A stretch of 64,000 bases of DNA from Talpa occidentalis (lineage: Eukaryota > Chordata > Mammalia > Eulipotyphla > Talpidae), in assembly GCF_014898055.3 (NCBI RefSeq), contig NW_026555331.1, positions 111,907,194 to 111,971,193 of the forward strand, read 5' to 3'. How positions within the stretch are numbered: the first letter of the stretch is position 1; every line of letters starts with the position of its first letter. A model generated the notes under the pieces. The model was not told the origin of the DNA and searched no databases. It was given only the letters and a program-made list of their open reading frames with translations. This document shows, piece by piece, positions 46,801 through 57,829 of the stretch. A program made the position numbers and the translations under genes.

Positions 46801-48780
46801 TATTTACAAAGTGAAGATTTAGTCAGTGTCTCTAAAGCTTATACACACTGGTATCCCCCAGGGCCATTTTCTGTGTATTCACAATTTACAATGCATTGTT
46901 GGCATTGCCTACCTTGAGAAACCTAATTTAGGAGCATTCCATATACAGAGGAGTCAGCTTGCGGCTAAAATTAGAAATAGACCATCTTCCCAACAGACTG
47001 CTCACACATACATCTTTGCTCATGGCTTGGTTTGTCTGCATTTGATAGAAAATAACCCTGGCAAGTGTGAGCATAAAGTAAAACCTAAATCCCAGGGTAT
47101 ATAAAAATATTAGATACAGCAAGATCAGAACCTATATGAACATGGTTGATGCCAATGTTAGTGCAATTGAGATCTGTTATCAGAACAGCTGCCTAGATAA
47201 ACAGTATTCTTTATAGAAAGATACTTTTCCCAGGTCTGCCCTGTCTGGTTATACCACAGCTATGCTCAAGAAAAGTTTGCCAACTTTCTGTGTTGACCAT
47301 TTGTTAGCTATGTTAAAATTGGTTCTGTATGTCCCTCTTAGAATTATTATGGGTTATAGCAAGAAGAGGCAAGCATAACTAACAAAATAAACAAAAGACA
47401 ATACTGCTGCTAAGATCAGGCTCCTTTTCGATCTGCTTGACAGTGCACTGGTGTGCAGTTGGGCAGATGGTTTGTTTGGCTATGGGAATCTCCAGTCTAC
47501 AGAGGCACAGCGAGTAGGAGTTTCATCAGGAGAAGGAAGTTCATCAAGTCAGTACATAAGTAGATTTCTAGCAGCAACTCACATCAATGAGTCAGAAAAG
47601 ATTATTTGTAATATGGGTAGGTGTGCTTGGCCAATCTATGCACTGACACAGGCCTCTGAGCTGAAGGGCCCAGAATAGAGTATATGTTGAATCCAGTAGT
47701 GGAGGAAATCCCTGGTAGCTATGGAATATGTAATTTGCTTGAGTTAACATCATCCCAGATTTTGCTACAAGCATATTAAATACCAGTTTTGTAATGGACA
47801 TAATACTACATTGACCCAAGAAAGGAGGCAGTTAGAGGCTGAAAGAAGCAGAAGTAGACAATTAATGTATCAGTAAAGAATTTTAAATGGACAAATAACC
47901 CGAAATATGTAGTGAACTGCAGTAACAAATCCAGTTAGGACCTGCTATGCTTCCACTCATCCTTAATGCCAATTTTGGATATGGAAAATCCCCTGGGCCT
48001 CCAGAGAGGAAGTTTTTGCTGAGGTGACTACCTGCTAGAATGAAGGGCTCAGCCTGTACTGGAAGTCAGTCTAGGAAAGACGAAGTGAAAAAGCATGTTG
48101 CTAAGAGAAACATGCCCACAAGAACTTTAGAGGGCCAAAGTCAAGACTGCCACATACAATGGGAACAGGTCTTACACTTGCATTGTCATAAAGATGGTGA
48201 GTGAGCACTATTACAAAGTAGGAATGAATTAAATACAGTCTAGTGGAAGCTTCTATTAGAACAATCCCTGGAGGGTCACAAGTATGAGCAGGTGAAGCAA
48301 AGCAGAGCCTGGTAGTCAATCTATATTGACAGAGGTGGAGGAATTCAACCAAAATCCAGCTGCGACAATAAAAAAAAGTGAGGGTAATGTGCCATAGGAC
48401 TTGTGCCCCATACCAATGGTTTTACCTCAGTGTAAATGGTAGAGCCACCCAGGGGTATTTTGGAAATTTTAGGAGGCTTGTTTTCCCCTTTATTCCTAGT
48501 GGTTGGAAAATGTTGTAGACACTCATTGAGATGAGTCAGGGTGCCAAGGTGTACTGCAGTCAAGTAACTGCCCCACATCCTGCACGACTCCAAATTGTCT
48601 TTCTGAATATTCACATAGACGGGAAAAATATGCCTTGATCCTAATTTCCTTTATATATAACACAAATATCTTTGTACAGCTTAAATATACATTCAGTCTT
48701 CCAGTAACAACTGCAAAGTGGGAGTAGATTGTGTTTGGTTGAAATGATCCCACAATCTGTTCAGCATGTCAGAAAGCCAC
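46801..48780. other. Unclassified moderately GC-balanced block
   Basis: About 2 kb with many mid-size open frames on both strands (46826-47104 +, 47451-47678 +, 47592-47819 -, 48345-48614 -, 48523-48753 -). They carry no motif I can name. The texture (long, lower AT, TGGAAT/CCAG-rich) resembles the decayed interior of an ancient retroelement more than unique intergenic DNA. No family assigned. Confidence 0.3.
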
Positions 48781-48869
48781 AGATACAATCTTGCTCATTT
48801 TTGAGCCACCTACACAGCACACTTGGATCATCAATCTGTAGTGATCACATAATTCTATATGTAATTAAA

Positions 48870-49720
48870 ATTATAAGCAATTAAATTCAAAGAAAACATG
48901 AAATAGGGAAATAAACAAAGCCAAAACTTAATTCAGAGAAAAGATTAATAAAATTGATAAACTCTGAGCAGGGACTAATGAAAATAAATAACAAAGGCTA
49001 AAATTTCCAATATCAGAAATGAAAAAGGAGACAAAGTTAGAAATCATGTAGGCATTTAGAAGATAATAAGAGATATATTTAGATCCCTACACCGATTAAC
49101 ATGAAATTTTATTTGTAAAAGGCAAAATTTCTAGAAAAACTGAAATTATCAAAGTATCACATGAAGACAAAGGAGATACAAATATCTATTAAAGAAATTG
49201 AATTTGAAATTAAAACCTTTCCCATGATATGAAGTAACATAAACTGCTCAAGTTCTGCTAGAGAATAGAGGGTAAGAAACCTATGTCAACTTCTGAATGA
49301 GATGAAGATTTATCTCCTTGACTTCACAACCCAATAAGGATATTTCCTTTCCAAAAGAGAACAACTAAAAATCAAATTCTCTGAAGTAAGTAAAAATTCT
49401 AAACATAATAATTGCAAAGATAACCAGCTCTATATTAAAAAGGGGACTGTGAAGGGCTTATTCTGAGAACACAATATTGGTTAACATTTGATAATCAGAC
49501 AAATGTCATTTAGCAATTAGCAGGAAAAGGGAGAAAATTAATAAAGCAGGAAAAGCATTTGGTAAATGTCAACATCCACTCATGCTAATGGCTTCCAGTA
49601 CCCTAGGAATGGAAAGTCTTCTTTCTCTGATAATGAGTGTCTCAAAGAAATACAAATATATAAATACAAATATAAGAATCAAATTTAAAAATGAAATGTT
49701 TAAACTTTTATCATGAGAAT
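48870..49720 (+). mobile_element. Old L1 ORF2 fragment, sense
   Basis: GAGAAAAGATTAATAAAATT, GATAAACTCTGAGCAGGGAC, TTTCCAATATCAGAAATGAA and GCAGGAAAAGCATTTGGTAA keep the ORF2 order at high divergence. Confidence 0.7.
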
Positions 49721-49850
49721 GGGAAGAAACATGAATGCTGCTATCACTATTTACACTATAAGGCAGACAGCCTAAACCAAATATCTATGAGGTTCATGGC
49801 AATAGGGATGGGTGGGTCAATGGAATTTGAGAAAGAATAATCTGCCAATA

Positions 49851-50115
49851 GGGCCTCCCCTGGTGGTGCAGCAGTTGAGCGCTGGTCTGCAAAGCTGCCC
49901 GCAGCCTCTGCAGCACCAGTTCGATCCCAGGCCGCCGGCAAGGGTCCCACATGGCGCAGCACACCTCTCCTGCCGTGCCCGCTGCTCCCCTCAGCAGTGT
50001 ATTTCGTCTGTCTGCCTGTTCTGTTCCCTGCTCTGGCTCTGGAGAATTCTCTCACCCTCCTGCGCTTCTGACTGTGCCCAGTGCCTGTATAAATAAATAA
50101 ATCTTTAAAAAAATT
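49851..50115 (+). mobile_element. tRNA-derived SINE, type A
   Basis: Sense copy: CCCCTGGTGGTGCAGCAG head, CAGTTCGATCC B box, tail ATAAATAAATCTTTAAAAAA. No target duplication found, so its age or post-insertion change is uncertain. Confidence 0.9.
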
Positions 50116-51433
50116 CAGTTATGAAGCAAACCCAGACAAAACAGAATCAGTTGGTCAGTCAAATAAAGTATCTGTCAGGCAAATTTAGTTTGCAGTCTAT
50201 AAATTGGTGAACTTGGTTGGGATTATTTTGTGCCTAGCTGATAGGATACTAAACTTCACATATTAAATGACTAAGGTAAGTATGTTACTACCTGAAGGAG
50301 ATCCTGTGTTTTTATAGGTATCAGAGACAAGTTAAAGTGGCTTTATTTGGAGGAAAGAGCTGAAAAGGCAAGTCACATAAAAGAAGAATAAAGAATACTT
50401 GGGATACAATTTGAAAAGGCAATCTTGATACTGTGTGTCTTTAAGTGTAATGCTATAACAACAAATCAACATGGTTATGAATTATTCCAAGAAATCCCCA
50501 AACCACCTTTGCCTGAATTTGCTGTATTTTACAAGTGTAAAAGGAAGGTGGATAAAAAATGCATTAGTGAGTGCCTGTTTTTATTTATTAAATTCTCTCT
50601 TCTGTTTTACCAGTAGAAAGTGGTTTGCCTATAACAACCACTGGTGAAGGCTGAATTTATGAGTTTCCCCTCCTGATTTCTGCAGTCTGAGATCATCGCG
50701 ATGCACAGGAATAAGAATTCTCTATGTGTGTGGACTGGGGTTATTTTGCTCAGGAGCGTCAGGTCTTTTGTGGTCCATTTTACACGTGTTAAAATCTAGC
50801 ATACCCCTGTACTGCCTCCCTCATTTCTTCAGGGAGCTGTTCATGGAAATTTTGAAGTTAGAGACTTTCTGAATCTACACTGACCTTAGCTTTTGTGTTT
50901 CCTTGGGAAATTTTCTCAATTTTGCAAAGGGGATGAACCCTTTGCTGCTTGCCAAAGCGAGGTAAAGATTGCATGCAAATAGCCAGAAGTCAAAACCAGA
51001 TCCTTCTTTGATGCTTCTGTCTTTGGTGTGGATTTCCCAGGTGAGCCAATTATGCAATTTCAAGATCTCACTCAGAGTTCTCAAAGGAATTCTTGTCCCT
51101 GAAACAAAAATCTGTGTCAGTGTAGCCCAACAGAACTAACTACAAAGCTGTCACATACACACCCACTTCTAGGCCTGACTGTGCCTATTTTCAGAATGCC
51201 AGGTTTAGGTAGTCCTTAACTTCTGTTTGTAATTATGATCACGACTCTATGTTTTAGATGACGTGACTTGGATTCTTCTTATTGTCTTTAGGCTTTCTTA
51301 CCCTGCAGGCAATTAATAGCTCTGGCTGCCATTGAGAGCCCAGGTAGGTGACACTAAGAGTGAAAGAGGAGAATTAAATTCTATTTCATATAAATTCTGT
51401 CACGTGAGGGAGATCCATAGCTGTGAAGGGATA

Positions 51434-51435
<2 letters not shown>
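50116..51435. other. Unassigned sequence
   Basis: No gene or named repeat. Confidence 0.5.

Positions 51436-51469
<34 letters not shown>
51436..51469. repeat. (GT)17 microsatellite
   Basis: Uninterrupted GT dinucleotide run of 34 bp. Likely length-polymorphic. Confidence 0.97.
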
Positions 51470-51473
<4 letters not shown>

Positions 51474-51837
51474 AAAGATTTACCAGAGACAGTACAGAAA
51501 GTAAAAAAGGATGGATTTATTGAATTGCTCTGGAAAAGCTGGGGTGAGATGAGAAAGTGTTCATTTGGCCACTGAAAGACAAGTTTGGTTCTTTCTTACA
51601 TTCTCAGTTTGCAGGCTCTCCATAAGATTTAAGATAAAGGACTATGCTAGCTGCTGTCTACTAAAGTGTCAGGCCATAATTATTCCCCAAATGCCTTTAA
51701 ATTTTATATCAGCATTTAATGGACACAAGTGGACTTTATGGCCTTGTTTCAATAACAATCATTTGGTTCCCTCATCAGAGCTGTCTCAGGACCCAGTTCC
51801 CATGGTAACTCATCAGTACCACTGGTCTGTTTAAAAC
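51470..51837. other. Unassigned sequence
   Basis: Nothing recognised. The 89-codon frame at 51565-51834 lacks domains. Confidence 0.5.
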
Positions 51838-51847
51838 TTCCCATCCT

Positions 51848-52152
51848 GGGCCTCCCCAGTGGCGCAGCGGTTGAGCACTGGGTTGCGAAGCTGCCCGCGG
51901 CCTCTGAGGCGCCGGTTCGATCCCAGCTGCTCCCCGGCCACCGGAGGAGGGTCCCACATGGCGCGCAGACCTCTCCTGCCGCCTGCTGCTCTCCTCAGCA
52001 GTGTACTTCGGTCCTTCTGCCTGCTCTGCTCCCCACTCTGGCTCTGGTGAATTCTCTCACCCTCCCGCACTTCTGACTGTACCCAGTGCATGTATAAACA
52101 AAAAACAAACAAACAAATAAATAAATAAAACATGCCTCTATAAAAAAAAAAA
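51848..52152 (+). mobile_element. tRNA-derived SINE, type A, CCTCTAT-tail variant
   Basis: Very similar to 14646-14935, including CCCAGTGCATGTA and a tail of (AAACA)n/(AATA)n, then CATGCCTCTATA, then poly(A), without TCTTTT. Target duplication TTCCCATCCT at 51838-51847 and 52153-52162. Confidence 0.95.
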
Positions 52153-52162
52153 TTCCCATCCT

Positions 52163-53284
52163 TGTCTGCTAAGCAAGCAAGAACCTATGCTTTTAATTCT
52201 ATAAGCCCCAACCCTAACACACTTATCTTTGGCCATTTGTAGCTGTTTTCATTAAGTTACCTTTTGTATCTTCCCCGGGAAATAAAGGGATGAGAGGAAG
52301 AAAAAAACATTTTTATTTTATTATAATTAATTTCAAGAACAGTACTTGGTTTGGCACCATTTTGGTTAGGGCTTCTAATACTAGTTTTAAGGCGTTTATC
52401 ACACTCACAACTCTAATTAGTAAGTTAAAGAAACCTGTCCTAGGGGGCAGAGCTGATATGCATGCTCTATTTACCAAAGCATGACCCAAAATTACAGTTG
52501 GCCTGTTACAGTTTACTATGAATGGTGTCATTTGTAACAGAACATACTCATGGAATGTATCTTAATAGATTGGTTATAAAGATGGAACTTTTGTTGACAA
52601 ATTTATATTTATCACATGGGGTAAAACCTAAGCTCAGACAAGGAAGATATAATAGATTTGAAATTGGGGAAATTAGATTCATTACTCCAAGATCTTGTGA
52701 ACACAGACACTAATTTATTTGATAAGTAATATAACCCTGTGCATAAACAGAATATAACTGGCAGACCCTGAATTAATGGCTACTGAATAACTTAGTAGTT
52801 CAGAAGTATACTTCTGGAATTAAGATAGCTCACTAAGAATACTTGAGATGATAAAAGTAGCTCAAAATATGAGCCAAAATTTATAGACCAAATCTTTTAT
52901 AATTCATTTCGATAAAAATAACTTGAAAAATAGCACTGGTTTTACATCTTGAAAATTTCCACAGGGAAAAAAAAATGGAAACCACAGTTTCTAGTGCCTC
53001 TAACCATCTGGCTGTGTGAACACCAAAAAAGAAGTGGTCTTCAGCGGCAGAGACCCAGACTGAGTGTCCTCAAAGCAGGGCGGGTTTATTCAAGACCAGT
53101 GATATTAAAGTGTGGTAAATATGTTCATGGCAGCTTCATTTAGTGAATAATTATTTTTGCAGTGGGAAAATATTCAACAGCATTCCACCATTTTGGGAAA
53201 TTCCATTGCACATTTTTTTTTTTTGTCTACATAATTCAGGTGGGACTGATCATAGTCCCACTCATACAGGTCTAGAAAATCAGA
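52163..53284. other. Unassigned sequence
   Basis: No gene recognised. The frames at 52290-52484, 52313-52531 (-), 52522-52713 and 52949-53143 show no family features. Confidence 0.5.
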
Positions 53285-53300
53285 GAATCCAAAGACTTTT

Positions 53301-53570
53301 TTTTTAATTTTTATTATTATTTTATTTTATACAAGAGCTGGGGTACAGGGCAGAGGTGCGGGAGAATGACAGGATTCACCAGAGACAGAGTGGGGAGCAG
53401 AACAGGCAGACGACCAAAATACACTTTTGAGGGGAGCAGCGGGCAAGACAGGAGAGGTCTGCCTCACCATGTGGGAATCTCCCTGGCTGCCGGGAATCGA
53501 ACCCATGCTGCAGAGGCTGCAGACAGCTTCAGAGTGCTGCACTCAACCCACTGCACCACCAGGGAGGCCC
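53301..53570 (-). mobile_element. tRNA-derived SINE, type B
   Basis: CAAGAGCTGGGGTACAGGGC tail side and a GGGAATCGAACCCATGCTGC head. The exact 16-bp duplication GAATCCAAAGACTTTT at 53285-53300 and 53571-53586 makes it a well-preserved type B insertion. Confidence 0.94.
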
Positions 53571-53586
53571 GAATCCAAAGACTTTT

Positions 53587-54574
53587 ACTGAGGTTATCAG
53601 AAAAGGGGTGCAGTTGTTTGCACTGCTAAGGGAATAGAACTTAAACTTCTCCACATATACAGTTTGGTCAAGGAAAGTGAATTTCCATGCTCTCATTTTC
53701 CTAAACCCACACTTAATGCATTTATTTAATTTCCAATTGAAAAGCCACCAACTGCCAGTTTAGCAGGTCCTTGAGAGAGTCCCTGATGATCCAACTTCCC
53801 AGGAGGGGTCGGAGGGAGACTTTTATGACCATTTGACCATGGCCTTTTTGCTCTTTGCTAATTCAGTTTCCTTTGAAGATTTTAATCACCCTTACAGCTT
53901 TTGCTGGTTTATCCTCACAGTACTTGAGAACAAGAATTGGACACTGGTGAGGATTTATCTTTCCACCCTCAAGACCCACCAGTTGAAATTAGGAGTTTAG
54001 TAGGCAAATTTAGCAAATAATCAAATTCAAATAATAGCTCAAATGATATTATTTATGTATCAGTGATACATATAACTTGCCCATATAAATTTCCCACAGA
54101 TATTCAAGTTTTTTTTCCACTGGGCTACTAAGTCTAAACAGGACTTCTGTACCACCTTCTCTTCTTAAGTATCTACAGATTTGTCTCAAGTTCTAGTCAG
54201 GAATGGTGAGGTCAGTCATCACATTAATAATCTTATTTCTAGACAAAGGCACTAAAACTTAATGAAAGCAAGGTGGCCACACTGAGCAGAAGTAACTGTA
54301 GCATATCACTACATAGCTTCCCCTGGTCCTCAGAAGCTCTCATTCAGGGTACTATACACACAAGGTAAAGTCTAGCCAGGCCTGAGCAGCTTTATTTTAT
54401 AATATCAACTGCTTCCATATGCAGCAGATGATTTCTGGTTTCTTTGGTCTGTGTCATCTATATGAATCTATTTACTTGTTCAAATCCAACACACACTATT
54501 ATAGTTTTTAAAAATTTGGGATATGGAAATAAGTCCTCTCATTTTATACTTAGAAGGACTCGGTTACCTTAAGG
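53587..54574. other. Unassigned sequence
   Basis: No gene or confidently named repeat. Confidence 0.5.
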
Positions 54575-54637
54575 CTTTTGCATTTCCATATAAGCTTTAG
54601 AATCACCTTGTCAAATTAGGAAAAAAGTGTAGGGGCA

Positions 54638-55071
54638 GAAATGGACACAATGCCGGTTTTCTGATTCAGCAGACTGGGTAAGGAGAGAGTCCTGGAGCCC
54701 TCGGTGGCTTTTTAGGCTTTTATTGGATTTACCAGGCACATGGCAGCAGGGGTGCTGGGGGGAGGGGGGCAGAGGCTGGCAGGCCTCCCAGCCCCCAGTA
54801 AGTCTTCACTCTAACTAGGCTCTCCAGCCTTCTCTCATGTTTTTTCTGCTTCTCTCTCGGTTCTGGTTCTGCTTCTCCGCTTCTCTGCTTCTTCTTAGTG
54901 TCCCATGACTCTGCCTTTAAAAGCCCAGTCTTAGCCCAGGTGAATCCCATCTACATATGCCCACACCTGTTCAGGTGCCCGCCATCAGGCATGCATTCAG
55001 GACCACAGGGTTCCGTCATTATCTAATGGCGGGAGGGAAGAAAAGCCTGATACTTTCTCCCTTACCCTACA
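54638..55071 (-). mobile_element. Solo LTR C
   Basis: Reverse orientation: TGTAGGGGCAG at the left, GGGAAGAAAAGCCTGATACT and CCCTTACCCTACA at the right. Exact duplication AAAAG at 54633-54637 and 55072-55076. The purine-rich segment appears as its complement (TTCTCTGCTTCTTC). Confidence 0.92.
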
Positions 55072-55524
55072 AAAAGTCATGATTTTTTAATTGCATCATT
55101 AATAGAGAATTTATAAATGCATGAAACTGTTCTGATGCCTTCATATTTGATAACACAATTTAATTTGTTTTCTTTAATTCAGCTTAATATTTTTAGTTTT
55201 TTGAGTAGAGGTCTGGCACAAATTTAGTTTGATTTATTCTTAGGTATATAATATTATGATGCTGTTATAAAAGCATTTCTTAAATTTCATTTCCTAACAC
55301 TTTACAATATAGAGGAAGGAACTGATTTTTTAATGTTTATTTCATGTATAACAACCTTGTTGAGCACTCTTTAATTTTCATGATTTACTTGTGAATCATT
55401 TTATATTTTCTTTATATATAATCACATAATCTGCATATAGAAGTTTGCTTTTCCGAATGTTATGCCTTTCATTTTTTTTGGCTTTAGTGCATTACTATGA
55501 ACTTGAGCAATTTACTAAATAGAA

Positions 55525-55594
55525 GTGATAACAACTTTGCCTGTTTCTAATTTCAAGAGGTGATAACAATCTTGCCTGTTTCTAGTTTTAAGAG
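55525..55594. repeat. ~34-bp tandem duplication
   Basis: GTGATAACAACTTTGCCTGT and GTGATAACAATCTTGCCTGT begin two adjacent diverged units inside the old antisense L1. Confidence 0.75.
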
Positions 55595-55826
55595 GATAAT
55601 TACATTATTGAATCAGAAAGTATATTTGCTTTCATTTTTACTGTTTTGTTTTGTTTTTTATAGATATTCACTATTAGACTACTGAATATCTGCTTTAACC
55701 TGGTTTGTAAGAGTATTTTTTTGATCATAAATGCATGTTGGATTTTATTATATATATTTTCTGCATGTGGAAAGACTGTCATGATTTTGCCCTTTAATTC
55801 ACTAGCATGGCAAGTTAGTAAACCAG

Positions 55827-56229
55827 TGTAGGGGCAGGACAGGACACAGTGCAGGTTTTCTGATCCAGCAGACCGGGTAAAGGAGGAATCAGAGTCCTCA
55901 GTGGTTTTGCAGGTTTTTATTGGGATTACCAGGTACACAGCAGGCAGGGCGCGGGGGGCGGGGAGGCTGGCAAGTCTTCACTCTGGGCTCTCCGGCCTTC
56001 TCTCGGCTTCTGCTTCTCTTGCTTCTCTCTGGCTTCTCTTTCGGTTCTCCTCTGGCGTCCCATGATGCCGCCCTTAAAAGCCCAGTCTTAGCCCAAGTGA
56101 ATCCCATCTACCTATGCCCACATCCTACTCCAGGTGCCCGCCATCAGGCATGCATTCAGGACTGCAAGAATCCATCATCTATCCTGATGGCGGGAGGGCA
56201 GAAAAGCCTGACATTTTCCTTACCCTACA
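55827..56229 (-). mobile_element. Solo LTR D
   Basis: Same family, minus strand, with a shortened purine-rich part. Exact duplication ACCAG at 55822-55826 and 56230-56234. Ends TGTAGGGGCAGG and CCTTACCCTACA. Confidence 0.93.
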
Positions 56230-56234
56230 ACCAG

Positions 56235-56425
56235 AAACCACTAAAATGCTGACGGTAAAACCAAAAAAGTTCTGCAAACGGTAGGGTCTCAAGTTTGCCA
56301 AGGAGATGTCACATTGTTTGTACTAATAGCAGTTATAAATAAATGCATGCAAAGCAGAGTCATAGGTTATCAGGTACTTGTCAAATACAAAAGACCTAGA
56401 TACGAGTGCTCAGAGAAAGAAGTGT
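56235..56425. other. Spacer between LTR D and element E
   Basis: Unique-looking host sequence. Confidence 0.5.
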
Positions 56426-56430
56426 GCAAG

Positions 56431-56834
56431 TGTAGGGTAAGGTAAAAGGTATCAGGCTTTTCTGCCCTCCAGCCATTAGGATGGATGACGGAACCCTGCG
56501 GTCCTGAATGCATGCCTGATGGCGGGCACCTAGAATAGGATGTGGGCATAGGTAGATGGGATTCGACTGGGCTTTTAAGGGCGGCGTCACGGGTCGCAAG
56601 CAGAAGCCAAGCGAGAAGCAAGAGAAGCAGAGAGAAGGCCAGAGAGCCCAGAGTGAAGACCTGCTGGGGGCTGGGGAGCCTGCCAGCCTACCAGCCCCCC
56701 AGAGCCCCTGCCTGCCTTGTACCTGGTAATCTAAATGAAAAACACCTGCAAAAAGCCACTAAGGACTCTGACTCCTTCTTCACCCGGTCTGCTGGATCAT
56801 AGAAAACCTGCACTGTTGTCTTCCTGCCCCTACA
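56431..56834 (+). mobile_element. Element E, 5' LTR
   Basis: Complete LTR: starts TGTAGGGTAAGGTAAAAGGT and ends CCTGCCCCTACA. Preceded by GCAAG at 56426-56430, which recurs after the truncated 3' LTR. Its polyadenylation signal is degraded (AATGAAAA near 56733). Confidence 0.9.
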
Positions 56835-57163
56835 ATTGGCGTAAGTCGGCAAGATCATCCATGCAGACGGGTATTGGAGCCCTCTGAAGACCTGGAGGGA
56901 CTAAGGAGTAACAGACTGTGTTTGCCTGTGACGACGCTGGAGGCGCCATGGTGGCACAGAAGGTGGACACCGTCCGGAAGCTGCGGGACGAGACCTCAGC
57001 TGGAGGAGGAGACGCCCAAGAGGACTAGCCAAAGACCCCTGAGGCAGCAAGAATCATCGGCAAAGAGAGGACCACGATTCGGAGCTCACCAGTGCTGATT
57101 CAGGGAGAGACCAACAGATTTGGACTAATGGCTTGGACTGACGATCCCACCAGAAGGCGGAGG
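56835..57163 (+). mobile_element. Element E, internal region
   Basis: About 330 bp linking the two LTRs. TGGCGTAAGTCGGCAAG (56837-56853) stands where a tRNA primer-binding site is expected, 2 nt after the 5' LTR, but I cannot match it to a tRNA. The interior is GC-rich with several CpGs and has only short frames (56874-57098, 74 codons; a 26-codon frame at 56948). No gag, protease, polymerase or envelope motif is visible, so the element is a deletion derivative or non-autonomous. Confidence 0.7.
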
Positions 57164-57272
57164 ACACCTGGTAATCCCAATAAAAACCTGCAAAACACTG
57201 AGGACTCCGATTCCTCCTTTACCGGTCTGCTGGATCATAAAAACCTGCACTGTGGCCATTCCTGACCCTATA
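57164..57272 (+). mobile_element. Element E, truncated 3' LTR
   Basis: Retains only the LTR 3' quarter: ACCTGGTAATCCCAATAAAA, ACTGAGGACTCCGATTCCTC, the GGTCTGCTGGATCATAAAAA stretch and GACCCTATA. It is followed by GCAAG at 57273-57277, matching the left flank exactly. The LTR 5' part is missing, apparently lost in the same deletion that removed the interior. Confidence 0.88.
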
Positions 57273-57277
57273 GCAAG

Positions 57278-57344
57278 TAAAAACAACGGCATTTTAAAAT
57301 ATGTCATGAGAGCCTTAGCATTACTGCAACCACTTAAGTCCTCA
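57278..57344. other. Short spacer
   Basis: Nothing recognised. Confidence 0.4.
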
Positions 57345-57490
57345 TAACATATCCTATTTCACTTACCCTCCCAACAATCCTATCATTTCCACTTAAGAGA
57401 GAGAAAACTGAAGCTCAAAGTTAAATAACTTGCCCGATAGTACACAGTGCTGATGATGGAATTCTAAATGGCTCCAAATCCAAATTCTTA
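57345..57490 (-). mobile_element. MIR element
   Basis: CCACTTAAGAGAGAGAAAAC, TGAAGCTCAAAGTTAAATAA and CTTGCCCGATAGTACACAGT parallel antisense MIR (GATGAGAAAACTGAGGCTCA, TTAAATAACTTGCCCAAGG). Confidence 0.75.
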
Positions 57491-57564
57491 CATTTCTGTT
57501 GGAGGAGACAACATAACACAATGGATAAATTTGTAAGAGGTTTTAACGTAGAAAAAACAGTGGT

Positions 57565-57814
57565 TTATTTATTTATTTATACAAGCACTGGGTACAGTCA
57601 GAAGTGCGGTAGGGTGAGAGAATTCACCAGAGTCAGAGCAAAGAGCAGAGCAGGCAGACTGATGAAGTACACTGCCGAGGGGAACAGCGGCCGGCAGGAA
57701 AGGTCTGTGCGCCATGTGGGACCCCTGTCCGGCGGCCTGGGATAGAACCGGTGCTGTAGAGGCTGTGGGCAGCTTCGCAACCCAGCGCTCAACCGCTGCA
57801 CTACCAGGAGGCCC
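57565..57814 (-). mobile_element. tRNA-derived SINE, type A
   Basis: Antisense copy starting TTTATTTATTTATACAAGCA; the reversed TCTTTT terminator (AAAGA) is missing. Imperfect flanks AGAAAAAACAGTGG and AGAAGAAGTG. It ends CCAGGAGGCCC, with one G lost. Confidence 0.9.
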
Positions 57815-57829
57815 AGAAGAAGTGTTTTT

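Larger units (their letters stand above)
54575..55826 (-). mobile_element. Old L1 ORF2 (RT-region) fragment, antisense, split by LTR C
   Basis: 54575-54637 (TTGCATTTCCATATAAGCTT, TAGAATCACCTTGTCAAATT) and 55077-55826 (TAATTGCATCATTAATAGAG, ACCTTGTTGAGCAC, TGCATGTTGGATTTTATTAT) are antisense ORF2 text on both sides of LTR C. LTR D sits at the right end. Confidence 0.65.

Noticed and set aside
46826..48753. A multi-exon host gene formed by the cluster of frames
   Set aside because: Frames lie on both strands, overlap, carry no recognised domains and lack convincing splice-site context.
56837..56853. Primer-binding site for a specific tRNA
   Set aside because: Position and TGG start fit, but the following bases do not match any tRNA 3' end I can recall, including the lysine type, so no tRNA is assigned.
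56948..57028. 26-codon frame in element E with an EF-Ts-like run (VRKLRDETSAG)
   Set aside because: Too short, no further elongation-factor similarity, and located in an LTR-element leader; treated as coincidence.
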